From: Bacteroidota bacterium
GTDB taxonomy: Bacteria > Bacteroidota > Ignavibacteria > Ignavibacteriales > Ignavibacteriaceae
NCBI GenBank assembly: GCA_021796135.1
Contig: JAJYOQ010000011.1
Coordinates: forward strand, 1 to 24,453
Length of the DNA: 24,453 nucleotides
Direction of reading: 5' to 3'
The position numbers and the translations under genes are program-made. This document shows, in pieces, positions 9,191-17,971 of the stretch; position 1 is the stretch's first letter; every line of letters starts with the position of its first letter. A model generated the notes under the pieces. The model saw only the letters and a program-made list of their open reading frames with translations, searched no databases and was not told the origin of the DNA.

Positions 9191-9510
9191 AATTCCCTGA
9201 CAGTTATTCCGCCAATTGTATCTTCTCCCGCGGTCTTTAATAACCTGGTAAAATTATCATTTTCATCTATTCTTAAGATTCTACATTGCAATTCTTTATT
9301 ATCTCCTTCAGCGAGCAAACCAAAGAAAAAAGGAAATAAAAAATCAGAGACAAATGGTTTTTGCTGCTTTGGAAAAGATAAACTTATTGCCGGCTTACCT
9401 GTGTCTGTTAAATAATCATTATTATAACTGAAATAGTATTTACCATTTAACCTTGATAATAAACCCGCCAGCTCTTCATTATAATAAACTTCAGCTTCCT
9501 GATTAATCAT
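9187..9510 (-). CDS. hipS: HipS-like HipA N-terminal subdomain protein (probable antitoxin)
   Basis: This 107-residue protein matches the 'couple_hipA' N-terminal subdomain of HipA: a short strand-rich opening (AEVYYNEELAGLLSRL, FSYNNDYL), an ISLSFPKQQKPF segment in the position of the family's 'sLPl' element, then FLFPFFFGLLAEGDN, the family signature F-F-x-x-L-L-P/A-E-G. The C-terminal helix-rich part ends GEDTIGGITVREL, like the 'GxDxxGAl' signature of full-length HipA. In E. coli HipBST the equivalent small protein binds and inhibits the kinase, while HipB mainly provides DNA binding; the same division of labour is inferred here. It overlaps the HTH gene by 8 bases and the kinase gene by 4. 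Both flanking frames are intact and both proteins are complete domains, which argues that the split is real and not a frameshift. Confidence 0.82.
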   Translation of the reverse strand: MINQEAEVYYNEELAGLLSRLNGKYYFSYNNDYLTDTGKPAISLSFPKQQKPFVSDFLFPFFFGLLAEGDNKELQCRILRIDENDNFTRLLKTAGEDTIGGITVREL

Positions 9511-9712
9511 TTTCTTTTATCTTTAAAGTTATTGAAAGACCGAGTGCCGATACTACCTTTTGAAGCTGATCGATCGTGGGATTCCCTTTACTTGATTCAA
9601 TGTCAACCAAGCTGCGCAATCCAAGCCCGACAATTTCTGAAAGTTCTTTTTGCGTAATACCTAAAAACTTTCGTCTTTGTCTTATTGATTTACCTATCTC
9701 ATTTTTATTCAT
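9503..9712 (-). CDS. hipB: HipB-like XRE-family HTH regulator
   Basis: The frame stays open upstream to a TTG at 9757, but I choose the ATG at 9712. The upstream residues (HTRIYIICNILHLF) do not look like protein of this family, and that DNA holds an operator palindrome. From 9712 the protein has 69 residues: IGKSIRQRRKFLGITQKELSEIVGL, a Cro/C1-type helix-turn-helix (helices about residues 5-15, 20-27, 31-39), then GNPTIDQLQKVVSALGLSI, typical of HipB/HigA antitoxins. It should dimerise, bind the palindromes upstream and repress the operon. Its last codons overlap the hipS start. The C-terminal tail is short (ends KIKEND). Confidence 0.85.
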   Translation of the reverse strand: MNKNEIGKSIRQRRKFLGITQKELSEIVGLGLRSLVDIESSKGNPTIDQLQKVVSALGLSITLKIKEND

Positions 9713-9718
9713 AAATAA

Positions 9719-9795
9719 GTGCAGTATATTGCATATAATATAAATTCTAGTGTGCAATTATATGAATTTATTCTAATATGTGCAATATATAGCAC
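9719..9795 (-). promoter_or_regulatory. Candidate HipB operators upstream of hipBST
   Basis: Two related palindromes lie in the promoter region: GTGCAATATATAGCAC at 9780-9795 (outer arms GTGC/GCAC) and GTGCAGTATATTGCAT at 9719-9734. A half-site TGTGCAATTATA lies between them at 9751-9762. The palindrome centres are 61 bp apart, about six helical turns. The nearer site starts 7 bases before the hipB ATG. Paired operators with the TA-module HTH protein as repressor are usual for hip operons; binding here is inferred. Confidence 0.6.
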
Positions 9796-9839
9796 AATTT
9801 ATGCTCTCAATTGTCCAGTGGTAAACTGCTTTAATTCCT

Positions 9840-10517
9840 TCACCAAACAAAAGGTATAAGCCGGTACCTAACTTTATTTTGATATTCAACATAACCGGTC
9901 AGCCCCTCCATCAGCAATTTTTCTTCATCAAAAATTCTCCATATTAAAGCTGACATAATAATTAAATACCCTAAAATCCCCAGCCATGAACCAAGCGAAA
10001 GCGGAATGCCGAATAACAAAAACACAGCTCCCATGTACATCGGATGCCGCACGATTGAATATAATCCCGTCATTATGACTTTCTGCCCGGGATAGATTTC
10101 AATCGTTGCCGATGTATATGTGTTCTCTTTATAAACAAAAAATACAATCAGGAACCCAAGGGCGACAAGAATATCCCCGAAAACTACCAGGAAAAAAGGT
10201 ACGACCGTCCACGCAAAGCGATGATCTAATGCAGGAATAATAAGTATTGAAATAAATCCAAAAGAAGAAATGGATTGTATGACCTTTTGACTTGTCTCTT
10301 TCTCCGCTGTCGGACCTGCCTGTACTCGCCGCTCCAAAAGTTTTGGATCTTTATCGATAAGATATAATGTTATTGCAAGTGACGATAAAAAAAATATCGA
10401 AAGAAAATTCCACGCCTGCCAATAATTCAATGTACCTGCCGGTAAGAATATTGCCGCTGCCATAATAATGAAAAGCCCAAGTAGTCCGGCAAATGCTTTT
10501 AAATTAAGTTTGTTCAT
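9840..10517 (-). CDS. ICMT/PEMT-like integral membrane methyltransferase
   Basis: This 225-residue membrane protein has about five or six hydrophobic segments (for example residues 8-26, 36-53, 86-98, 102-129, 163-192). The C-terminal signature of the isoprenylcysteine carboxyl methyltransferase/phospholipid methyltransferase superfamily is clear: GLYSIVRHPMYMG (RHP at 157-159), then DEEKLL (E198/E199), then YVEYQNKVRYRLIP (209-222). Members use S-adenosylmethionine bound near the RHP...EE motif. The acceptor in bacteria is usually unknown, because prenylated-protein substrates are absent; small lipids or thiols are possible. The gene lies 81 bases downstream of katG on the same strand and could share its transcript, but no functional link is evident. 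The ATG at 10517 precedes a well-formed first membrane segment. Confidence 0.82.
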   Translation of the reverse strand: MNKLNLKAFAGLLGLFIIMAAAIFLPAGTLNYWQAWNFLSIFFLSSLAITLYLIDKDPKLLERRVQAGPTAEKETSQKVIQSISSFGFISILIIPALDHRFAWTVVPFFLVVFGDILVALGFLIVFFVYKENTYTSATIEIYPGQKVIMTGLYSIVRHPMYMGAVFLLFGIPLSLGSWLGILGYLIIMSALIWRIFDEEKLLMEGLTGYVEYQNKVRYRLIPFVW

Positions 10518-10598
10518 AACGGCAAATTACCAAATTAATGGAATCAATGCTTTAGATAATGATCAGTCTAAACGCAAGAGATTGACTTGCAAAAAATA

Positions 10599-12842
<2,244 letters not shown>

Positions 12843-12871
12843 TTAATTTATAGATAGGATTAAATTTCAAT

Positions 12872-12890
12872 AAAGTATAATATATTCTTT
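12872..12890 (-). promoter_or_regulatory. Imperfect palindrome upstream of katG
   Basis: AAAGTATAATATATTCTTT, centred about 57 bases before the katG start codon, is a 19-bp imperfect dyad (AAAG...CTTT arms). Its size and AT-rich character resemble Fur/PerR-type operators, which often control katG, but it does not match a PerR box well. It may also contain the -10 region. Weak evidence. Confidence 0.25.
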
Positions 12891-13075
12891 ATTTACCGGT
12901 TAGTTCAGTAAAAAAATATAGAAATAAAATTTGTTTATCAAGACAAAACATTGATAGAGTGCTCCTGCGCATTGGATCAAAAATAAGTTAACTCAATCAC
13001 TGTTTGATGAAATTACTTAAGTCCGGATAACCATATATCAAAAATATGAGATGATTTAATTAAAGTGTTGCTTAA

Positions 13076-13431
13076 CTTTGCCTAATCTCTGCCCTTGATT
13101 ATTATGAGATGACGGATTTTAATCCTTCTGAAATATTTTACGCTATACCTCATACACAAAAAAAGAGAGATATTAACAACCCGCCAGTAAAAACTTTTTT
13201 CTTTCGCGAAAGATTCTATAGTACCGGCATTAATATTATTAAAACTAAATACGGCGACCTCAGAATATATAATAAAGAAAAAACGATTTGTGATATGTTC
13301 AGATACCGTAACAAACTCTTAAAAATTATCTCAAACAGAAAAAGAAAAGCATAGCCCTGCTTATTAAGTATGCCGATATTTGTCGGGTCAAAACAGTTAT
13401 TATGCCAATTCTAAAAGGACTTGTCGCATAA
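13076..13431 (+). pseudogene. Frameshifted AbiEi-family antitoxin remnant
   Basis: Two frames together read the C-terminal part of the type IV toxin-antitoxin AbiEi/transcriptional-regulator family. In the first frame, from just after a stop at 13073: LCLISALDYYEMTD, then FYAIPHTQKKR, then PPVKTFFFRERFYSTG, LRIYNKEKTICDMFRYRNKL. The sequence then continues one frame over from about 13318: LKNYLKQKKKSIA, LIKYADICRVKTVIMPIL, ending at TAA 13429-13431. In relatives, the RNKIG motif is followed by about eight residues (xDVALEAL) before KxYL; those are missing, so a short deletion that was not a multiple of three explains both the loss and the frame change. The N-terminal winged-helix region is not readable upstream. 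An ATG at 13109 falls inside the homology and is not a real start. No AbiEii-type nucleotidyltransferase follows intact. Confidence 0.75.
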
Positions 13432-13588
13432 TGAAGAAGAAATTAAAACCTTAACTGAATTACTTTTGAAGTACAAATTGGATCGAAGTTTTTTAAAATG
13501 GACGGCATCTATAGAAGTTATGGACAAAAATTTGTTTGCAAGTTCATATACCAAAGTATATGTATGTATACAAAAGTATATAATATAA
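13415..13588 (+). other. Unassigned open frame overlapping the AbiEi relic end
   Basis: A 57-codon frame without a convincing start reads KDLSHNEEEIKTLTELLL, then KYKLDRSFLKWTAS, IEVMDKNLFASSY. Its composition is more protein-like than chance in this AT-rich DNA, and it could be a fragment of another lost gene. I recognise no family. It overlaps the end of the AbiEi remnant by 17 bases in a different frame. Confidence 0.25.
13547..13584 (+). repeat. 20-bp-period tandem repeat, possible operator
   Basis: Two adjacent copies of an AT-rich unit, TATACCAAAGTATATGTA (13547-13564) and TATACAAAAGTATATAAT (13567-13584), are offset by exactly 20 bp. An internal dyad GTATA-N6-TATAC spans the junction. 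The array ends 8 bases before the ATG of the short relic at 13592, the usual place for an operator/promoter. A two-turn spacing would place repressor molecules on the same DNA face. Confidence 0.4.
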
Positions 13589-13591
13589 ACC

Positions 13592-13666
13592 ATGATAATA
13601 AATAGAGCCCTAGACGAAATATTCCGCAACCAATCTAACGTAGCTGTATTGCGGCCTAGAAAATAA
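13592..13666 (+). pseudogene. Possible 5' stub of an HTH/nucleotidyltransferase gene
   Basis: ATG at 13592 opens 24 codons including RALDEIFRNQSNVAVLR before TAA at 13664. This resembles the opening of Bacteroidota proteins that carry an N-terminal HTH and a minimal nucleotidyltransferase domain (pattern aLdeiF.s.s.vaVLR.L). After VLR the similarity stops (PRK and stop), and no continuation is seen in other frames. The reading is tentative because the piece is so short. Confidence 0.3.
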
Positions 13667-13793
13667 TAATGGAAGATTAAATTACTATTAGTTGGACTCG
13701 AACATAAATGAAAGAATTAAGGTACGCTATAGGCTGCCTAGGTTTATCCAATTCATGTTTTTCATTTTTTCTCTTTTTTAAATTTTAATTTAA

Positions 13794-14456
13794 TTAAAGC
13801 ACATAACCAATTAAAAAACAAAATAAATATGATTTATATCTTCCAATTCCATTAATCCATAAATCTGAATATTCCTTAGCATATCTTATATCAAATTGGA
13901 ATCTTTTAAATTCTAAATTTACACCGGCAAGAAAGTTAAAACCAGAATTATTGGTTATGTACGGATTCTCATAGTCTACCGTGGGAAAATTTGGATAAGG
14001 ATAACCTGAAATTGCTAGACCAAAGGTTTGTTTATCTGAAATATTCCAGGAAATACCCGGACCGATATAAACTTTCACCAAAATATCTTTTATTGTTACA
14101 AGGTCATAGTTCAGTAGCATATTATTATCAAAATTCAATAACTTATATTCTCGGTATCCATATATATCATTATTTTGTGAGTCATAACCTATAGCTACTC
14201 CTGTAATTTTACCACTTTTTTCAATTAAGCCAGGTTCCCATGCAATATGCAGATTTCCAACAAGCTGCCAATTTATCCTTAATGACAAAATAAATCTTGG
14301 GTCAGATTCGTGTTTCAATTTATCCTTGTAATAATTAATCTCATCAGTTTGATAAATGCTTGAAAACCCGATGCCTGCTTTAACACCAAATTGCTGAGCA
14401 AATAAATTAGAAGATAGAATACCGAGAAATAAAAAAACTAATAAAATATTCTTCAA
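13794..14456 (-). CDS. PorT-like outer-membrane beta-barrel protein
   Basis: This 220-residue protein has a signal peptide (residues 1-20, LLVFLFLGILSSNLFA, then QQF). The mature part starts GVKAGIGFSSIY, the typical first strand of the PorT/outer-membrane beta-barrel family. It continues with alternating aromatic/hydrophobic strands (LSLRINWQLVGNLHIAWEPGL, KVYIGPGISWNIS, FNFLAGVNLEFKRFQFDIRY) and ends in an aromatic-rich last strand FCFLIGYVL. About eight strands fit the length. Such small barrels are common in Bacteroidota-type outer membranes; specific roles are rarely known. True PorT/SprT is a T9SS component, but this resemblance is only at family level. It lies apart from an operon (183 bases from the upstream gene). 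Confidence 0.75.
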   Translation of the reverse strand: MKNILLVFLFLGILSSNLFAQQFGVKAGIGFSSIYQTDEINYYKDKLKHESDPRFILSLRINWQLVGNLHIAWEPGLIEKSGKITGVAIGYDSQNNDIYGYREYKLLNFDNNMLLNYDLVTIKDILVKVYIGPGISWNISDKQTFGLAISGYPYPNFPTVDYENPYITNNSGFNFLAGVNLEFKRFQFDIRYAKEYSDLWINGIGRYKSYLFCFLIGYVL

Positions 14457-14624
14457 GTTATTTACCTAAAATAATTATTGTAAAAAGGAGATAAGTTTAG
14501 GTTTTCTCCCATAATAGAAAAATTTTCAGTCGCAGCTGTTTCCCTGCTTAGATATTTGGGTGACTCTTTCAGTGCACTTCCTATATATGCTTGTATTTCA
14601 TTTTCACCCACGCTTCATATAAAT

Positions 14625-14640
14625 ATTTCTAACAAGAAAT
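14625..14640 (-). terminator. Weak hairpin at the end of the 596-residue T9SS gene
   Basis: On the minus strand, ATTTCT-TGTT-AGAAAT forms a 6-bp AT-rich stem directly at the stop codon, followed by ATTTATAT. It is a possible Rho-independent terminator, but weak because the stem has little GC and the T-run is interrupted. Confidence 0.3.
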
Positions 14641-16430
14641 CATTTCATCAACAACATCTTTTTGATTGAAGCATAATCACCTGCTCTCAATTGATAAAAG
14701 TAAACTCCGCTTGCCAATTTACTAGCATTAAATGTTACTTTATAATTGCCGGGCATTTTAGTCTCATTAACCAAAGTGCTGACTTCTCTTCCAAGGACAT
14801 CAAAAACTTTTAATGTAACCAAACTCGATTTCAGCACCGAATACTTTATTAATGTTGATGGATTAAATGGGTTTGGATAGTTCTGATAAAGCGCAAAGGC
14901 TTTAGGTACATTGCTTATGCCGTTATCTACTCCGGTAGCGGTTATAGATATATTAATTCCATTCACAATTGGATTGCTTGTTAAGTTTATGTCAACTTTT
15001 TGCGGGTATGTTACTTTCCCATATCCAATTTTATTTGCGATGACTGAATAATTTCCGTTAAGGAGCGATGGTATGTTATAATAGCCGCTGTAATTAGAAA
15101 TGCTGGTTGAAACGGTATCACCTAATGAGTCAACTGCTAGTAATAAAGTTCCGCTTAAAGGCGAATTGGAATTAGATTTTATGACGCCGGAAATTTCTCC
15201 TCCAATGGAATTTAATTTTTCCATTATGACAAAGATAGTGTCAATGTTCATATTGCCAGTTAGATTAATCGTATTAAGACTGTCGCCATAATATTGACTC
15301 TTGTAGCCATCCTTATAAAATAACAAAACGTATTTTCCGCTTTTAAGATTCGATATTGAAAATCTTCCGTCATTTCCGGATTTTGTACCTGTCCAAGTTC
15401 CGCCGTTTGCGGGGATAGCATATATTTCAACTCCCGCAAGCCAACCTGGATCGCCGACTAAACCGGAAATTGAATTACTTCCGGGATTGGGTTTTGTTAA
15501 ATTAAAATCTATTCCGGTTGCATTAGAAGTGTCTTTATTTACAATAACAGGCGTTGCGTCGAAACTATCATAAACATCTTTGTAATATTCAAAAATGTAA
15601 CCCGGCTGATAGGCATACAATGTATAGCTGCCCTCAAAAACTTGTATAGTATAATTTCCGTTTTGATCGGTCCCGAGAAAAGTTGAATCACGATCCTCTG
15701 AAGAATTTACAGCGATAAAAACATTGCTTAACGGCTTTAATGTTGCCGCATCCCTGATGGTGCCCGAAATTGTGCAAAGCGTAAGTGTCGGGAAAATAAA
15801 ATTTATATTTGAAGTATCATTACTAAATATCGCAATATCGGCATCATTAAAAGACTGCTTATTGTTGTAATACTGATTGCGATTGGTAAGCATGTTTCCC
15901 TGAATATAACAAACATAGGCATTCAGATAATAAGCTCCGGAATCAACTGCAATAGAATAATTTCCATTAATGTCGGTGCGAGTCGCGTAGGAATTATTTC
16001 CGGTTGTATTCTGCAACCAGATGAAAGCATCATTGAACGGCTGACCATTATCATATTCCACTTTACCGGAAACCATAACTGTCTTTGGCTTAGGAGTAAG
16101 TATTATATCAGGACCTTTAATACTATCCCCGTTATTAATATAAATATTAGTATGAAGTGTATCATACTCGAGGCGAGTGCATGTTAGTTCAGCATAAGTA
16201 GCGCTTTTTGCGGAATCATAAAGCAAAGAATAAAATTTTAGCTGGAACTCTCCGTTGAAATTTGAATACACAGGATCGGCTCCGTCTGCTTGAATATATA
16301 CATTGGGAAGAATTTGTCCGGATGTGTTTTTTACAACAGCGGAATAATATGCTGTTACCTGTGCGGTTGTTATGTGTTGAACTGTGATAACTAAAATTGC
16401 AGCTAATAAAGAACCAAATTTGTTTTTCAT
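14640..16430 (-). CDS. T9SS-secreted protein with five carboxypeptidase-regulatory-like repeats
   Basis: This 596-residue protein has an excellent ribosome binding site (AAGGAGG, 5 bases before ATG) and a signal peptide at residues 1-23 (LLAAILVITVQHITTA). Five beta-sandwich repeats of the carboxypeptidase D regulatory-like type follow at about 26-112, 117-212, 218-311, 319-404 and 411-497. Each has the pattern isGtV.d..g.pl.nv.I...., then T(D).nGnY.I, then G.Y.l.a...GY, for example ISGTIRDAATLKPLSNVFI with DQNGNYTIQVFEGSYTLYA. Residues 512-596 are a T9SS type A sorting domain ending KKMLLMK. No catalytic domain is visible, so it is probably an extended surface stalk or binding protein. A mini-gene with a signal peptide and half a sorting domain ends 18 bases upstream on the same strand. 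Confidence 0.9.
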   Translation of the reverse strand: MKNKFGSLLAAILVITVQHITTAQVTAYYSAVVKNTSGQILPNVYIQADGADPVYSNFNGEFQLKFYSLLYDSAKSATYAELTCTRLEYDTLHTNIYINNGDSIKGPDIILTPKPKTVMVSGKVEYDNGQPFNDAFIWLQNTTGNNSYATRTDINGNYSIAVDSGAYYLNAYVCYIQGNMLTNRNQYYNNKQSFNDADIAIFSNDTSNINFIFPTLTLCTISGTIRDAATLKPLSNVFIAVNSSEDRDSTFLGTDQNGNYTIQVFEGSYTLYAYQPGYIFEYYKDVYDSFDATPVIVNKDTSNATGIDFNLTKPNPGSNSISGLVGDPGWLAGVEIYAIPANGGTWTGTKSGNDGRFSISNLKSGKYVLLFYKDGYKSQYYGDSLNTINLTGNMNIDTIFVIMEKLNSIGGEISGVIKSNSNSPLSGTLLLAVDSLGDTVSTSISNYSGYYNIPSLLNGNYSVIANKIGYGKVTYPQKVDINLTSNPIVNGINISITATGVDNGISNVPKAFALYQNYPNPFNPSTLIKYSVLKSSLVTLKVFDVLGREVSTLVNETKMPGNYKVTFNASKLASGVYFYQLRAGDYASIKKMLLMK

Positions 16431-16448
16431 GGTATCCTCCTTAAAAAA

Positions 16449-16673
16449 TCATTTCACCAACAACATTTTTTTGATTGATATGTAATCGCTCGCCTTTAAC
16501 TGATAAAAATATACTCCGCTCGCAAACTTGCTCCTGTCAAATTGAACATGATCAATCTGTGAGTTATTTCCGGGTATTTTTATATAAGGAGATGTTGTAA
16601 AGCTCTGTGCATTTAGAAAAGATGCGCAAAATATAATTGCAATGTAAACGAAAGAAACAAAAAACTTTTTCAT
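16449..16673 (-). pseudogene. Internally deleted T9SS gene: signal peptide plus half sorting domain
   Basis: This 74-codon intact frame joins a good signal peptide (residues 1-23, FFVSFVYIAIIFCASFLNA, then Q) through about 20 residues to the last half of a T9SS sorting domain (FDRSKFASGVYFYQL, then SIKKMLLVK). The mature protein and the NYPNPFNP...VYDxLG half of the sorting domain are missing. The simplest reading is an in-frame internal deletion of a larger cargo gene. The remaining CTD (about 35 residues) is shorter than the 70-80 residues normally needed for type IX export, so it is probably non-functional, although it could still be translated and sent to the periplasm. It lies 18 bases upstream of, and in line with, the 596-residue cargo gene, and may now serve as a leader frame for it. 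There is no clear ribosome binding site. Confidence 0.65.
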
Positions 16674-17028
16674 TCAAAACCCCGTAATATTTCTTACCTG
16701 AAATTTATCAGATAAAAATTATTTTATTTCCCATGTTGCTGCGCGGGCTGTTGTATTACTAAAATAAAACAAATAACTAATCATAATTTATTAAAATAAT
16801 TTATAATATGCACCTGGCCAGATGTTTAAAGAGTTCATTCATTTTTCGCGCAACTGGAAAGATTATGCGTAAGGTGGATTAATTATTAAATTACTTAGCC
16901 GGCTGAATATGGAATAAAAAAATTGAAGAATTTAATTCAAGAGTTGCGTATTTTTGTGTACGCATTGAGTTGAAAAAGATCAGCGCAAAAAATAGGTAAG
17001 CGGCTTATTAAATAAACACAATTTTATT
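16674..17028. other. Divergent intergenic region, 355 bases
   Basis: This region lies between the minus-strand mini-gene and the plus-strand lipoprotein gene and should hold both promoters. The only clear element is an inverted repeat TGCGTA-N8-TACGCA at 16945-16964, 65 bases before the lipoprotein start, a possible operator or small hairpin. No RNA gene or reading frame of note was seen. Confidence 0.5.
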
Positions 17029-17631
17029 ATGAAAAACATTATACTAATAATCTCAATAATGTTAATGGGAATTTCATTAAGCTGTAAAAAAAATGAAAAC
17101 CCCGTACAATCTACTACTCAACCTCCTGTTCCACCGGGAAATTCATCAGATTTGCTTCCCTTAAATATCGGAAACAAATGGGTCTTTAAAACGACATTTT
17201 TGGATTCAATGCAAAATACCCAATTGGTTAAGTATGATACTTTTAAAGTTACGGGCGATACAATGCTAAGCAATGAAACCTGGTATGTTACAGATTTTGG
17301 ATATTGTAAAAATAAATCAGACGGACTATGGAATTGGATCGGTTATCCTATACTAGCATATAAATATCCTGCGAATGCAGGCGATACTACTCAGACTGCT
17401 GATGCAATTAGTAAATTAATTTCGACTAATGAAAGCTGCTCTGTACCCTACGGAACAGTGCAATGTTATCATTATCAAATTTTATATAAAAATGACAACG
17501 GCTATACTCAAGATTATTATTTTTATCCCGGCATTGGTTTCCTAAAATGGGAAACGGGAACCGAAACACAAATTACTCATAAATGGTACACAAGCATTAA
17601 GTATGAGCTAGTTTCCTTTAATCTGCAATAA
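17029..17631 (+). CDS. Predicted lipoprotein
   Basis: This 200-residue protein has a lipoprotein signal peptide: hydrophobic core IILIISIMLMGISLS followed by C19, then KKNENP. A Pro/Ser/Thr-rich linker (residues 25-41) leads to LLPLNIGNKWVFKTTF, an opening seen in many Ignavibacteria/Bacteroidota lipoproteins of unknown function. The rest is rich in beta strands and aromatic residues and contains four mature cysteines besides the lipidated one (in the YCKN, ESCSVPYG and QCYHYQ segments). The residue after the Cys is Lys, which does not indicate retention in the inner membrane, so an outer-membrane location is likely. No enzyme motif was recognised. Confidence 0.75.
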   Translation: MKNIILIISIMLMGISLSCKKNENPVQSTTQPPVPPGNSSDLLPLNIGNKWVFKTTFLDSMQNTQLVKYDTFKVTGDTMLSNETWYVTDFGYCKNKSDGLWNWIGYPILAYKYPANAGDTTQTADAISKLISTNESCSVPYGTVQCYHYQILYKNDNGYTQDYYFYPGIGFLKWETGTETQITHKWYTSIKYELVSFNLQ

Positions 17632-17971
17632 AAACTTTCATAATATTCATCAACCGCAATAGCTGCAACTTATCAACTTTTATTACTTCTTTAATAGTAT
17701 TTTATTTGCTAAAGTATTTTCAAGGTCAGCGTGAAAGATAAATTAAGTTATCAATTCTATAAATAATTATTATACTGATAAAGATTTTTCTGTCCCTGTT
17801 CGCTAAATCATTGTACAAATTAAAATGCTATTCATATTGTTAATGGCATTATTAATGAAAATTATACTGCATTAATAAATTACTTTATTTCAAGTTGATT
17901 TTTCTTAACTGTAAGTAATAATTTATATGAAACAGAAAACTTTTAAATTAAAATAACTATTCTTTATAATC
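17632..17971. other. Intergenic region, 340 bases
   Basis: This very AT-rich region between the lipoprotein gene and the GH42-like gene (both +) presumably carries the promoter of the carbohydrate locus. I see no convincing hairpin, repeat, RNA or open frame in it. Confidence 0.5.

Noticed and set aside
8210..9510. A single hipA gene broken by a frameshift
   Set aside because: The two frames overlap as ATGA, each encodes a complete domain with its own start, and gene order and the S-I-S loop match HipBST. A split system explains this better than decay.
9713..9757. Longer hipB starting at TTG 9757
   Set aside because: The extra 15 residues are hydrophobic and unlike the family, and the DNA carries an operator palindrome and a half-site; ATG 9712 gives a normal HipB N-terminus.
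10570..10594. GCAAG...CTTGC hairpin between katG and the methyltransferase as a terminator
   Set aside because: The stem is 5 bp, and in the direction of transcription no T-run follows it; the T-run precedes the stem.
13411..13629. 72-codon minus-strand open frame in the relic region
   Set aside because: It lies antisense to recognisable protein remnants on the plus strand, and no family or ribosome binding site was seen.
16818..16870. Short frame from ATG near 16824 (FKEFIHFSRNWKDYA)
   Set aside because: It has only about 17 codons, no start signal and no recognisable continuation in any frame.
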